Shown piece by piece: positions 1 through 9,215 of a stretch of DNA of 64,000 bases. Each line of letters opens with the position of its first letter. Positions within the stretch are counted from its first letter, which is position 1. The notes below the pieces were generated by a model. That model worked only from the letters and a program-made list of their open reading frames with translations. It was not told the origin of the DNA and did not search any database. Location: NCBI GenBank assembly GCA_017471985.1, contig JAFURE010000119.1, positions 17,142 to 81,141 of the forward strand, read 5' to 3'. The translations under genes were made by a program, and so were the position numbers. The stretch is from Akkermansia sp. GTDB lineage: Bacteria > Verrucomicrobiota > Verrucomicrobiia > Verrucomicrobiales > Akkermansiaceae.

Positions 1-217
1 CAATGGAGTGCCATTTTGAATCGTTTTCGAAGTTCGCCTCGAGGGATAAAACAAGGGTAAGACTGTTCATCACTTTAACGTCAGAGGGAACTTCTACCAT
101 TTTGGGCTCTTTCTCCATGATAACAAAGCACAGAATCATAAAAACACCCATTGCTGAGCAGAATAAGTCTAGCGCAGATATGGAGAAAACTGATATTTCA
201 CGATTCTTCCTTTTCAT
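1..217 (-). CDS. Membrane-anchored protein, N-terminal part only
   Basis: The gene runs off the left edge; only about 72 N-terminal codons are visible, beginning ATG AAA AGG at 217. After a short basic start (MKRKNRE) comes one hydrophobic segment (about residues 9-34, FSISALDLFCSAMGVFMILC), then a polar region likely to lie outside the membrane. The 'FSISxLDxxCxxxG' style of first helix resembles small membrane proteins encoded with MotA/ExbB- or OmpA-like partners, but that is only an impression. A TATAAT-like box lies at 264-269 on the same strand without a convincing -35. Function not recognised. A shifted ORF on the plus strand here has no better support. Confidence 0.55.
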   Translation of the reverse strand, partial: MKRKNREISVFSISALDLFCSAMGVFMILCFVIMEKEPKMVEVPSDVKVMNSLTLVLSLEANFENDSKWHSI

Positions 218-434
218 GCTAACGTGCCGTAGTATTTATTTTCTCTCGTGATGAACAGCTAATATTATACTGATAATAGAAGGTAAGTACAGTCTAATTT
301 TTCCAGGAGTGTGGCGGTTTAACTGTTTTTCGTGCCTGTTTAAAGTCGAGATGACGGTTTCCTACACGCAGAACCCGATTCTCACCTTAACAAAGTAGAC
401 GTTGGATTGAAGAAATTGTTGTTTGTAATCTGTA

Positions 435-2627
435 TTATTGGAGAATTTGTTCTGCAAGTGAGAGGATGTCGCCCCTTGGTGTGGTGAGCATGGGGATATC
501 GGAGCAGCGGAACTTTAACTGAAAGTTTTCCATCTCCGGATTGCGTATAATCTCGAGCTCGACGGCTTCTCCATTGTTATGGGTGATTTCCCTCTCAATT
601 TTTTTATCCTGCGCACCCCCTGTCTTCAGTTCATTGAGTCGGGCATTGAAGTACATCTGCCAGCGGGGCAGGTAGTAGTGCTCCATCATCTCTGCGAACT
701 GGCGGTGAGAGTAGTCGTTGAGCACGCTGATATCCGGGCGCCAGGTGGTGATAAGTTGGAGCAGGGCCCGTTCCATGGCTTCTTTATCTTGCGGTGTTGT
801 TCCTCGTTTGCGCGCTCCATCAACAAAGCGGCCGAGCAGGAAATGCTCTGAAGTGGCAAGTACGGCTGCTGTATCTCTGATGTGAGTCAGGAACAACTGG
901 CTTTCTTTGCGGAATGCTGCTTCATCCTTACGTTCAAAGGCGTTTTTGCACCGAGCCAGAGTAGCACGGGCTCTATCTGCAAGCACCTGGCGGCAAAGGT
1001 CTGCCAAGTCGTGGCGATAGGTGATTCGCGAGGTGAGCTGTTCTCCCAGTTGCTTGCCGGCTTCGAGGTACAGTTCAGCCGCAGTGTGAACTGACAGGGG
1101 GGAATAGTACATGGTGGGGTCGGCCCAGGTCGTAGCCTTTCGAGCTTTTAAGTCAGGGCGGGCACAGATGATGTTTTCAAGGCTTCCTTCACGCTTCTTG
1201 TCAGTGTTGTAAATGCTGTTTGCCAGCAGGTGCAGCGCCTTGTGTAGTTGTTGATTACTGACACCGTAACGGCTCTGAGTATAGCGCTGGATGTAACTTG
1301 CGCGTTCAATGGCTCCTGCCGTGTTCATACGGGTCCAGAGCAGTTCGTAGTAGAAGGGGCTGGTTTCCAGACCTTCGGATATCATGCCGATTCCTATGGC
1401 CTTGCTTTTATCGCGTGTAAAGTTTTCGAGCAGTTCCATTCCGCCGAACATTCCGTGCTTGCCGCCGAAATTGGAGAGTTCACACCATACAAAGGGGCGA
1501 CCTGCATAGTCAAAATTGGTTTCTGCCTTCGGGCTGAGGTTTTTCTGCAGTGCCAGAATGACGGTGTGCTGCGGGTCAGTACCGTTCAGCAATTTTCTGT
1601 CCGGGTTATGCCCCCAGGCCTGAATCAGCCAGTTTGAACCGGGCGAGGCCTTTTGCATGGCTCGCTGAACCGCCTGAGCCGCTCTCCCGAGATCGGTATC
1701 TCCCTTTCTGCCGCCCTCGTGGAAAAGATCGCCACCGTATGCCTTGGCTGTAGTTCCGTATACCGCGTGCAAGTGCTTGTACCACAGTTCGGCTATGCTG
1801 TCAAAGCCCGGTGCGGTGGGTTGCAGTACGGCCGGTCTGTGGTATCCGCACCACTTACCCTGGGGCAGTAGCTTGCCGTTGATTCCGGCCTTTGGGAAGT
1901 CATGTGGCAGAAAACCGACATAGCCCTGCAGCACCGGTTCCATACCAAGTGATTTAAGCCGCTTTACAAGAAAACGCCCTAATTCCGCTTCGCTATCGAT
2001 GAGCGTTTGGCTGAGCGGTCCACCTTCTCCTTCCAGATTCCCCATGTTCCACCAGGCCGCATAGCAGGGATTGGGGATGAATGCTGCGATTTTATCCTGC
2101 GGATATTCCAGTTCCGTCAGGAAATTCTGCCAGACTTTTTCCAGACCGGAGGTCACCAGCACATATTTAACCCCGTTAAGCGCCATTATATCCAGCTCGC
2201 GTTCCCATCGCTTTTTGTCCCAGGTTACGGTGGTGTAACTGAGGGTGCAGTAGTTGAGCGCGTAGTTGAACGGCAGTGCTGCCGGAACTGTGATACGGCG
2301 TGTAGGCACGATGAAGGATGAGCCTGCGGTACAATCTCCGTTCCATGAGAAATGCACCCTGGCAATGTGCCGGAGGTAATAGCCATAGGCGCGTATGCAC
2401 TCGCTCACATCGGGCGCATTGATGTATACATATCGCCCATTCCCCTCTATATACGCTGATTGTAGTTGCGGAACTATATTGAAGTGTATACGGCCTGCAT
2501 ATTGAGGTGTGACTCGTGTAACAAGTTTTTGCGCAATCAGTTCAGAATACTCAGCAGCAGGTGCTATATCTGCTGCGATGGGGAGTATGCATGCCAGAGC
2601 CAGAGGGGAATAGGGGGAGTAATTCAT
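435..2627 (-). CDS. Alpha-N-acetylglucosaminidase, GH89 family, secreted
   Basis: Predicted to remove terminal alpha-linked GlcNAc from glycans such as gastric-type mucin O-glycans or heparan sulfate. The 730-residue protein has the GH89/NAGLU layout: an N-terminal small domain, then the catalytic barrel announced by NYCTLSYTTVTWDKKRWERE (about 125-144), MGNLEGEGGPL (195-205) and NFGGKHGMFGG. The two carboxylates known in human NAGLU and clostridial GH89 appear to be Glu304 (LFHEGG) and Glu418 (MISEGLE). The N-terminus is hydrophobic up to about residue 26 but lacks basic residues before the core, so the signal peptide is atypical. It stands alone between the pseudopilin gene and an unrelated membrane protein. 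Family assignment is firm; substrate is inferred. Confidence 0.9.
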   Translation of the reverse strand: MNYSPYSPLALACILPIAADIAPAAEYSELIAQKLVTRVTPQYAGRIHFNIVPQLQSAYIEGNGRYVYINAPDVSECIRAYGYYLRHIARVHFSWNGDCTAGSSFIVPTRRITVPAALPFNYALNYCTLSYTTVTWDKKRWERELDIMALNGVKYVLVTSGLEKVWQNFLTELEYPQDKIAAFIPNPCYAAWWNMGNLEGEGGPLSQTLIDSEAELGRFLVKRLKSLGMEPVLQGYVGFLPHDFPKAGINGKLLPQGKWCGYHRPAVLQPTAPGFDSIAELWYKHLHAVYGTTAKAYGGDLFHEGGRKGDTDLGRAAQAVQRAMQKASPGSNWLIQAWGHNPDRKLLNGTDPQHTVILALQKNLSPKAETNFDYAGRPFVWCELSNFGGKHGMFGGMELLENFTRDKSKAIGIGMISEGLETSPFYYELLWTRMNTAGAIERASYIQRYTQSRYGVSNQQLHKALHLLANSIYNTDKKREGSLENIICARPDLKARKATTWADPTMYYSPLSVHTAAELYLEAGKQLGEQLTSRITYRHDLADLCRQVLADRARATLARCKNAFERKDEAAFRKESQLFLTHIRDTAAVLATSEHFLLGRFVDGARKRGTTPQDKEAMERALLQLITTWRPDISVLNDYSHRQFAEMMEHYYLPRWQMYFNARLNELKTGGAQDKKIEREITHNNGEAVELEIIRNPEMENFQLKFRCSDIPMLTTPRGDILSLAEQILQ

Positions 2628-2647
2628 GTGATTTTTGTGTACGAAGA

Positions 2648-2679
2648 GCGCCCGTACCTCGGTTGGGGGATACGGGCGC
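2648..2679 (-). terminator. Inverted repeat downstream of the pseudopilin gene
   Basis: A 9-bp stem (GCGCCCGTA at 2648-2656 pairing with TACGGGCGC at 2671-2679) lies between the pseudopilin stop and the GH89 start. In minus-strand sense it is not followed by a clean U tract, so it may be a weak or factor-assisted terminator or an mRNA 3' stabiliser. Confidence 0.45.
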
Positions 2680-2713
2680 GCAGAAGGTTTGAGTTTCTAT
2701 GGCAAGCTTGCGA

Positions 2714-3352
2714 TTACCAAGCTCTGATATTGGAAATGTTGTCGGCGTTTTCCGCATCCTTGGTCAGCCCATCGCCCTTGCCATCCGGGCCGAGCGAGAA
2801 GATGTCGAAATCGGGGTTAATGCCCATGCCGGTCTTGTTGTTCTCATCGAGGGCTTCGCAACCCAGTCGATAGCGATAAGGCTGATTCCACGGGTCAATG
2901 ATGGCGTAACGCTTGCCTTTCAGTCGCTTGCCGCCGGCGGCCTTGCCCGAAATCTTAACCTTAATGCAGGGAATGCCCTCCTCACGCTCCTTTGACTTGG
3001 TGTTGTCAATGATGATGAGCTGCTCACAGTAGGGCATGCGTGTCACGCCGGTGGAGTCCTTATCAGGCTCGCCGTCGCTGTCCTCATCGCAATACAATGC
3101 AGAATAGAGAACAGCTGCGCTCACAGCATCGCCCTTGCCATGGGGGAGCACGTCACCGTTGTCTGCACGGTAGGCATTCATGGCAAGCTCCAGCTGACCG
3201 ACCTGAGTCGTTGCCACTGTTACGAGCTGCTTGTTATCCAGCCATGCCTTGGCCTGCCATCCGCCTGCGGCAAGCATGGCAAGGATGGCAATGGCAACAA
3301 GAATCTCAATTAGGGTGAATCCCTTAGCGGAACTGGTAGTCTTAAACTTCAT
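2714..3352 (-). CDS. GspG-type major pseudopilin
   Basis: Pseudopilin subunit of a type II secretion/type IV pilus-like machine, assembled into a short periplasmic pilus. A type III signal (KG|FTLIEIL) is processed after Gly11; Phe12 becomes the first residue and Glu16 is the conserved Glu5 of the mature protein, followed by a hydrophobic helix to about residue 32. The C-terminal motif DFDIFSLGPDGKGDG matches the calcium-binding loop of GspG. At 212 residues it is longer than typical GspG (about 140), with an inserted central stretch holding three cysteines. It is the last gene of the operon, 9 bases behind gspF/pilC. Confidence 0.87.
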   Translation of the reverse strand: MKFKTTSSAKGFTLIEILVAIAILAMLAAGGWQAKAWLDNKQLVTVATTQVGQLELAMNAYRADNGDVLPHGKGDAVSAAVLYSALYCDEDSDGEPDKDSTGVTRMPYCEQLIIIDNTKSKEREEGIPCIKVKISGKAAGGKRLKGKRYAIIDPWNQPYRYRLGCEALDENNKTGMGINPDFDIFSLGPDGKGDGLTKDAENADNISNIRAW

Positions 3353-3361
3353 GGCTTTCGT

Positions 3362-4648
3362 TTATACGCTTTCCATGATTTTCATCATCGGCATGAACAT
3401 AGCCAGCACGATACCACCGACCACAACGGCGAGGAACACAATCATGAGCGGTTCCAGCATGGCGGTAAGAGCGGTCACGCTGTTGTCCACCTCTTCATCG
3501 TACACCTCGGCTACCTTCATGAGCATGTCGGGCAGCTGACCGGTTTCTTCACCCACGTCCACCATGGAAATCATCATGGGCGGGAAGATGTTCGAGGCTG
3601 AGCTCATGGGGGTGACGATGGACTCACCTTCACGCACGGAGTCGTGAATCTTGTTCACGGCGTCAGCCACAACGATGTTACCGGCTGTGTCGCGGGTAAT
3701 CATGAGAGCCTGCAGAATCGGCACACCGGAGGATACGAGAGTACCGAAAGTACGGGAGAAGCGGGCCACGGCGTTCACGCGGGTAAGATGACCGAGCTTG
3801 GGAATCTTAAGCATGAAGTTGTCCATGGCGCGGGCACCCTTGGGTGTGCGCTTCCAGAAGGAAAGCCCCACGATGGCAGCCGCAATGATGGCAAGCACGA
3901 CAACAGCATTGGGAATGAAGGGAACAATGCTGCAGGCCATACAGTTATCGGAGAAGCTGAACACGAACTCGGAAATAGCGGGCAGCTCCATGTTCTGACC
4001 CTCGAACATTTCCTTGAACTTGGGTACGATAACCAGCATGAGGAAGATAAGAATACCCACAGCAATCACCATAATGATGAGCGGGTAAACCATGGCAGAT
4101 GTTACCTTGCCACGCAGCTTGTTGGCTTTTTCCTGATATTCGGCCAGTCGGTTAAGCACAACTTCGAGCACACCGCCAATCTCACCGGCCTTCACCATGT
4201 TGACGAACAGGCGGTTGAACATCTTGGGGTAGGCTGAGAGGGCTTCGGAGAACGTGGAACCGCCTTGTACGGATTCACCAATGGCACCGATGGTGGCACG
4301 AAGGTTCGGGTTGGGCTCCTGTTTGTTGAGCACGTTAAGGCTTTGCAGCAAGGGCAGACCTGCATCAATCAGCGTAGCAAGCTGACGGGTGAAAATCATG
4401 AGCTCCTTCTGCTTAACGGCACCGCCGGCCTTGCCGCCCTTGGCCTCCTTCTTTTTGCCTTTGGCTCCTTTTTTCTTAGGCTCTTTGGCGGGGCCGGGTT
4501 TGGCACCCTTGGCTGCTTCTTCGCATTCACGCAGAAGCAGGCCCTGAGCACGAATCATCTCGGCGGCAGCAATCTTGCTGTCAGCCGTAATGATGCCGGT
4601 CTTTTCCACGCCGTTCTGATCCAGTGCGGTATATTTGAAATTAGGCAT
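3362..4648 (-). CDS. GspF/PilC inner-membrane platform protein
   Basis: Polytopic platform protein of the type II secretion/type IV pilus family that couples the cytoplasmic ATPase to pilin assembly. It starts MPNFKYTALDQNG, the usual GspF beginning, and carries two T2SSF helical domains, each with the FxxxxxxLxxxGxPxxxAL pattern (around residues 90 and 300), plus three membrane segments (near 190-215, 240-265 and 395-420). Between residues about 45 and 80 there is a Lys/Gly/Ala-rich linker that is unusually basic. It sits between the ATPase gene and the pseudopilin gene. Length (428) is normal. Whether the machine is a secretion system or a pilus cannot be decided here because no PilT, PilQ/GspD or PilM is present. 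Confidence 0.9.
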   Translation of the reverse strand: MPNFKYTALDQNGVEKTGIITADSKIAAAEMIRAQGLLLRECEEAAKGAKPGPAKEPKKKGAKGKKKEAKGGKAGGAVKQKELMIFTRQLATLIDAGLPLLQSLNVLNKQEPNPNLRATIGAIGESVQGGSTFSEALSAYPKMFNRLFVNMVKAGEIGGVLEVVLNRLAEYQEKANKLRGKVTSAMVYPLIIMVIAVGILIFLMLVIVPKFKEMFEGQNMELPAISEFVFSFSDNCMACSIVPFIPNAVVVLAIIAAAIVGLSFWKRTPKGARAMDNFMLKIPKLGHLTRVNAVARFSRTFGTLVSSGVPILQALMITRDTAGNIVVADAVNKIHDSVREGESIVTPMSSASNIFPPMMISMVDVGEETGQLPDMLMKVAEVYDEEVDNSVTALTAMLEPLMIVFLAVVVGGIVLAMFMPMMKIMESV

Positions 4649-4724
4649 AATAGTGGTGTAAGTTTACGGAAAATTGTTGATGACGATTAAAAAATAGCAG
4701 ATGTTTTCTCTCGCGTCAAGCTTA

Positions 4725-6389
4725 TTAGGTGTATTTGAGCACTTCTTCGATGGTGGTATTACCTTCGAAGATGTTCTGAATGCCGTCATCTCGCAGGGTT
4801 GTCATACCCAGCTCGATAGCTTTCTGCTTGAGGACGATGGACGGTACGTTTTCGGTGATAAGGTCACGAATGGGGTCGCTTGCATTGAGCAACTCATGAA
4901 TACCTTTTCGGCCCTTGTAGCCGGTGTTGGCGCATTTGTCACAGCGTGCACCGGTGTAGAACTGCTGGCTGCCGAGCAGGGCGGGGTTGATGCCGAGCTG
5001 GTTGAGCAGGGAGTTCGAGGGCTTGTACGGGGTCTTGCAGTAGGGGCAGATGGTTCGTACAAGTCGCTGAGCCAGTACACCCAGAATGGTGGCGGAGAGC
5101 AGGAACGGCTGCACGCCCATATCGATGAATCGGGTTACTGCACCGGCGGCATCGTTGGTGTGCAGGGTGGAGAGCACAAGGTGACCTGTCAGAGCAGCCT
5201 GAATGGCAATCTGGGCAGTGTCCTGGTCTCGAATTTCGCCCACCAGAATGCGGTCGGGGTCCTGACGCAGGAAGGCACGGAGTACTCGGGGGAAGGTCAC
5301 GCCGATAGCCTCGTTAATCGGAACCTGCACAATGCCGTCGATGTCATATTCCACCGGGTCTTCTGCGGTGAGAATCTTGGTGTCTTCGGTATTGATTTCG
5401 CGCAGAGCTGCGTACAGTGTGGTGGTCTTACCGGAACCGGTGGGGCCTGTTACCACGAAGATGCCGTTGGGCTTATTGACGGTGTCGATAATGTACTCGT
5501 GCAGCTTGGGTGAGAGGTTGAGGTTGTCGAGGTTCAGGCTCACGCTGTTGCGGTCGAGCACACGCATTACCACAGACTCACCGTATTGGGTGGGCAGGGA
5601 GTTCACACGCATATCCACGCCGCCCTTGCCGGTTTTCATCACGATTCGACCGTCCTGAGGTACGCGGCGCTCAGCAATGTTCATGCCGGCCATCACCTTT
5701 ACACGGGAGATAATGGGGTTGGCCAGATAGGCAGGGGGAGGCGCCATTTCATAAAGTGCGCCGTCCACTCGGTAACGAATCTTGAATTCCTTTTCGAAGG
5801 GCTCGAGGTGAATATCCGAGGCTTTCTCCTTAACAGCCTGCTCAATCACCAGGTTCACGAACTTGATGATAGGGGCTGCGTTGGCTTCCTCGGAGCCATC
5901 GCCGCCTACACTCATGCCATCGAGCTCGCCGAGCAGGTCGCCCATGGCGGCATCGGCACCACCGTAGCATTCACTTACTCGGGCGCGTACTTCGTAGTCT
6001 GCCGCCACATACAGGTAGATGTCCTGATTGGTGGCAATGCGCAGGTCATCAATGGTCTGCGGATTGAGCGGATCTTCCAGACAGACATACAGGCCCTCGC
6101 CCTCACGGTATTCAATGGGCAGTGCTCCCAGTATGCGAGCCTGAGGTGCGGGAATCATGGCAAGCAGGTCATCTGACGGCACAAAGCCCTCCAGCGATAT
6201 GAACTGAGCGCCTACTTCCGTGGCGATGACACTCCAGAAATCCTCGGGGGCGCCGATAACGCCGAAATCGATGAGGGTCTCCCACAGTTCTTTGCCGCTG
6301 TTGGACATTTCCTCCCTGACATCCTTTGCCAGGGATTTGTCCATCATGCCGTTGTTGATGAAAACCTCAAGTGCAACATTTGTATCCAT
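4725..6389 (-). CDS. GspE/PilB-type assembly ATPase (first copy)
   Basis: Hexameric cytoplasmic ATPase driving pseudopilus or pilus extension. The N-terminal MshEN-like domain (about 1-150) precedes the bilobed ATPase core. Walker A is GPTGSGKTTT (315-324), the atypical Walker B is ILVGEIRD (381-388), and the Asp and His boxes (TAEDPVEY, GHLVLSTLHTND) are intact. Four cysteines (448, 451, 483, 486; CPYC and CDKC) form the zinc-binding C-terminal clip typical of extension ATPases and absent from PilT retraction ATPases. It follows a second ATPase gene by about 40 bases and precedes gspF/pilC. The two paralogues are clearly diverged. Confidence 0.9.
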   Translation of the reverse strand: MDTNVALEVFINNGMMDKSLAKDVREEMSNSGKELWETLIDFGVIGAPEDFWSVIATEVGAQFISLEGFVPSDDLLAMIPAPQARILGALPIEYREGEGLYVCLEDPLNPQTIDDLRIATNQDIYLYVAADYEVRARVSECYGGADAAMGDLLGELDGMSVGGDGSEEANAAPIIKFVNLVIEQAVKEKASDIHLEPFEKEFKIRYRVDGALYEMAPPPAYLANPIISRVKVMAGMNIAERRVPQDGRIVMKTGKGGVDMRVNSLPTQYGESVVMRVLDRNSVSLNLDNLNLSPKLHEYIIDTVNKPNGIFVVTGPTGSGKTTTLYAALREINTEDTKILTAEDPVEYDIDGIVQVPINEAIGVTFPRVLRAFLRQDPDRILVGEIRDQDTAQIAIQAALTGHLVLSTLHTNDAAGAVTRFIDMGVQPFLLSATILGVLAQRLVRTICPYCKTPYKPSNSLLNQLGINPALLGSQQFYTGARCDKCANTGYKGRKGIHELLNASDPIRDLITENVPSIVLKQKAIELGMTTLRDDGIQNIFEGNTTIEEVLKYT

Positions 6390-6430
6390 ACAAAATCTGA
6401 AAAATTAAAGGTGAATATGATGGTGTCGTA

Positions 6431-8116
6431 TCAGCTGGCGTCGCCGGTGGTTACGCGGATGACTTCTTCTGCCGTGGTGCGACCGGCCAGTACTTTGCGG
6501 ATGCCGTCCTCGCGCAGGGTGCGCATACCCAGCTCACGAGCGCGCTTGCGCAGCTGAGCTGAGGTGAGGTTGGAGTTGATGAGACCGCGCACATCATCGG
6601 TCACCTGGAAGATTTCGAAAATACCCATTCGGCCACGCATGCCCTTGCCCTTACACTTGGGACAGCCGCCGGGGCGAGCGACCATGACAGGGCGATTGAT
6701 GTCGATGCCGAGGGTGGATGCCTGTTTCTCTGTCAGGCGGCCTTCCATCTTACATTCGGAGCAGAGGCTGCGGCACAGACGCTGTGCCATAACAGCACGC
6801 ACGGCAGAGGCAATGAGGAAGCGGTCCACACCCATATCGGAAAGACGGGCTACAGAGGAGGGTGCGTCGTTGGTGTGGAGGGTCGAAAGGACGAGGTGAC
6901 CGGTCATAGCTGCCTGAATGGCAATACCGGCGGTCTCCCCGTCTCGAATTTCACCAATCATGATGATGTTGGGAGCCTGACGGAGCATGGCTCGCAGAGC
7001 TGCTGCGAATGTCATGCCGATTTCGGTGCGAATCATCACCTGGTTGATACCGGCCATTTCGTATTCCACCGGGTCTTCAGCGGTGATAATCTTCTTGTCC
7101 GGGCGGTTAAGGTGATTAAGGCAGGCGTAAAGTGTGGTGGTCTTACCGGAACCGGTGGGGCCTGTTACCAGAATCACGCCGTCGGGCAGGGTAACGAGGC
7201 GATCGAAGGTGGCCTCGTCGTCAGAAAGGAAGCCCAGCTGCGGCAGACCCAGAGCCAGTGCGGATTTATCGAGAATACGCATAACGACCGACTCGCCGTG
7301 GTTGGTAGGCACGGTGCTCACACGAAGGTCAATGTGGTTGCCATCGCGCAGATCCAGCTCAATACGGCCGTCCTGAGGTACACGCTTTTCGGCAATACTC
7401 ATGGTGGTACTCATCACCTTCAGACGTGCCACAATCGGGCCAAGCAGTTTCTTGGGATGGCTGGCAACTTCAACTAAGCGGCCGTCCACGCGGAAACGGA
7501 TGCGCACGCGATCCTCCATAGGCTCGATGTGAATATCTGATGTGCGCATTTCATGGGCCTCGTTGAACATGTTGTCAACCAGCTCAATGATGGGGGCCTC
7601 TGTATCACCCTTGGCGTATGTCTTCTTTTCGGGGTAATATTTGGCTATGGCCTTCTGCAGGCCGGGTTCGGAGGCTACGAAGAAGGTAATCTCGCGACCG
7701 AGGAATTGGGGCAGGCTGTCGAGGGTCTCCATCGCGAAGGGGTCGGCAATAGCCACCTGCAGGGAGTAGCCGTCATCGCCGATAGGCAGGAACCCTACGC
7801 GGCGAGCCAACTCGCCATTCACGCTGGCGATGATGTTCGGGTCTACCTCGAATGAGCCCAAATCCACATACTCCATGGCTGAGTTGTAGGCAGCCACCTG
7901 AGCTATGTATTCAGCTGTCAGGAAGTTGTTCTTAACGAGGTGGTCGATGACGCTGTCCAGCGGAGAAAGCTCGGCTCGCACGGAATCGAGGGTTCCGGGG
8001 TCAATGGCACCGGCCTCTACCAGAAGATCCAGAAGATAATTTTCGTTTGAGTACACGGGATGGAGAATATAGGTGAAAGTAATACGCGACGCGGCGGCGC
8101 GGAGAGAGTACCGCAC
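6431..8116 (-). CDS. GspE/PilB-type assembly ATPase (second copy)
   Basis: Second complete extension ATPase, first gene of the secretion/pilus operon. It has an N-terminal MshEN-like domain, Walker A GPTGSGKTTT near residue 319, Walker B IIMIGEIRD, His box GHLVLSTLHTND, and the tetracysteine clip CSEC/CPKC. The 8116 start is GTG and lies 9 bases behind a plausible -10 box (8126-8131), so it could be leaderless; a GTG at 8056 (VYSNENYLLDLL) is the alternative and fits the family N-terminus better, since the 20 residues before it look non-conserved. Two full-length ATPases with one GspF suggests either alternative motors or a heteromer. Confidence 0.88.
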   Translation of the reverse strand: MRYSLRAAASRITFTYILHPVYSNENYLLDLLVEAGAIDPGTLDSVRAELSPLDSVIDHLVKNNFLTAEYIAQVAAYNSAMEYVDLGSFEVDPNIIASVNGELARRVGFLPIGDDGYSLQVAIADPFAMETLDSLPQFLGREITFFVASEPGLQKAIAKYYPEKKTYAKGDTEAPIIELVDNMFNEAHEMRTSDIHIEPMEDRVRIRFRVDGRLVEVASHPKKLLGPIVARLKVMSTTMSIAEKRVPQDGRIELDLRDGNHIDLRVSTVPTNHGESVVMRILDKSALALGLPQLGFLSDDEATFDRLVTLPDGVILVTGPTGSGKTTTLYACLNHLNRPDKKIITAEDPVEYEMAGINQVMIRTEIGMTFAAALRAMLRQAPNIIMIGEIRDGETAGIAIQAAMTGHLVLSTLHTNDAPSSVARLSDMGVDRFLIASAVRAVMAQRLCRSLCSECKMEGRLTEKQASTLGIDINRPVMVARPGGCPKCKGKGMRGRMGIFEIFQVTDDVRGLINSNLTSAQLRKRARELGMRTLREDGIRKVLAGRTTAEEVIRVTTGDAS

Positions 8117-8125
8117 CTGTCGTAT

Positions 8126-8154
8126 ACTCTACACTATAATCTGCCCTGCGTCAA
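8126..8154 (-). promoter_or_regulatory. Sigma70-like promoter of the secretion/pilus operon
   Basis: TTGACG (8149-8154) and TAGAGT (8126-8131) are separated by 17 bases. The -10 box ends 9 bases before the GTG at 8116, so the transcript would be almost leaderless if that start is used, or have about a 60-base leader with the 8056 start. Confidence 0.5.
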
Positions 8155-8173
8155 TCATACTTTTTTAAAAAGG

Positions 8174-9214
8174 TTATTTTTTTGTCGTTTCGGGGGCATC
8201 GAGTTTGCTCAGGTCGATGATTTGCACCCCGGAGTTGGGCGCTGCAATGGAAACTTGAAGCACTTTGCCGGCCGGAGTGCAGTAGGCGGCTAGCTCTGCT
8301 CTGTTCTTCAGACGGAACTGGCAGGTAAGCTGCGTGCCGTTCTTCTGCTTCATAATCGGGGGACCGAGCAGCTCTGTCAGTTGAGACAGGGTCATATTGC
8401 GTGTAAGCAGATTGCGGGCTTCTTCGGCCGAGGGGCGCTTGCTGTCACGCTCCTCTATAGAGCTTATCAATTTTGCCGGGGTGAAGTTCTTGAGGGTGGC
8501 CGCTGCGATTTTCTGCAATTCGCGGGCTTTTGCTGCCGGTATACGTACGGGGCTGTTTTTCAGTCGAACCGGTATGGATGTGGCGCTTCTGCCTGTAATA
8601 GTGCTGTAGATAACGCATGCTGCCAGGTAGGTCCCTTCCGGCGTGGGGTGGGACATGTCATCGGTGTGTAGTGGGGAGTTCGGGTGTTTGGCGTACCAGC
8701 GGCGCCATGCCTCACCCACGGGTGCTACTCGGGCTTTGCTTTGGATTGCAGCATTACAGTAGGTCAAAGCTGTGTCTTCATGCATGGATATCTGCAGGCG
8801 AACTTTGCCGCTTGTTTGTTCGGCGTGAGCCCAGGTCATGAAGAGTACGGGTTTGGCGCCGTGCTTGCGAGCCAGGTCGCTCCATCGCTGTACGGAGTCG
8901 AGCGTTTCCTCGGGCTTATATGCCGGGGTCTGGCTCTGGTCCTGCAGCAGTATATAGTCGTAGTTGCCTTTTTCCAGCATGCCAAGTCCTTTGCGATGCT
9001 GCGGGCTATTCAGAAAACCACGCAGACTCATGGCGCCTGCCGTGTATGAGTCGACCTGCATCAACTGTCGATCGGCATTTGCCATGGCTTGGATGAGGGC
9101 AGGTAAATCGTTGCAGAAGGTGTAGCTGTTGCCGATGATGAGCAGGCGTTTTTCTTCATCTGCGTACAGAGACAGGTGAAAAATCAAACAGAATAACAGG
9201 AGCAGGCGGTACAT
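8174..9214 (-). CDS. Secreted SGNH/GDSL-type hydrolase
   Basis: Probable carbohydrate-active or other esterase exported by a signal peptide (residues 1-18, MYRLLLLFCLIFHLSLYA). Block I is IGNSYTF with the likely nucleophile Ser30; the terminal catalytic dyad is in DDMSHPTPEG (Asp and His three apart). LLQDQSQTP is a further conserved stretch. This pattern recalls the DUF4886/SGNH proteins common in gut Bacteroidota and Verrucomicrobiota. Residues about 245-346 form an extra C-terminal domain (MTLSQLTELLGPP..., reminiscent of small SmpA/BamE-like outer-surface folds, uncertain). It is the last gene of a tight operon, one base after the formyl-THF cyclo-ligase gene, though no functional link to it is obvious. 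Confidence 0.7.
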   Translation of the reverse strand: MYRLLLLFCLIFHLSLYADEEKRLLIIGNSYTFCNDLPALIQAMANADRQLMQVDSYTAGAMSLRGFLNSPQHRKGLGMLEKGNYDYILLQDQSQTPAYKPEETLDSVQRWSDLARKHGAKPVLFMTWAHAEQTSGKVRLQISMHEDTALTYCNAAIQSKARVAPVGEAWRRWYAKHPNSPLHTDDMSHPTPEGTYLAACVIYSTITGRSATSIPVRLKNSPVRIPAAKARELQKIAAATLKNFTPAKLISSIEERDSKRPSAEEARNLLTRNMTLSQLTELLGPPIMKQKNGTQLTCQFRLKNRAELAAYCTPAGKVLQVSIAAPNSGVQIIDLSKLDAPETTKK

Positions 9215-9215
9215 G

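Noticed and set aside
3..251. 82-codon plus-strand frame at the left edge
   Set aside because: The minus strand holds a better candidate, a protein start with an N-terminal membrane helix.
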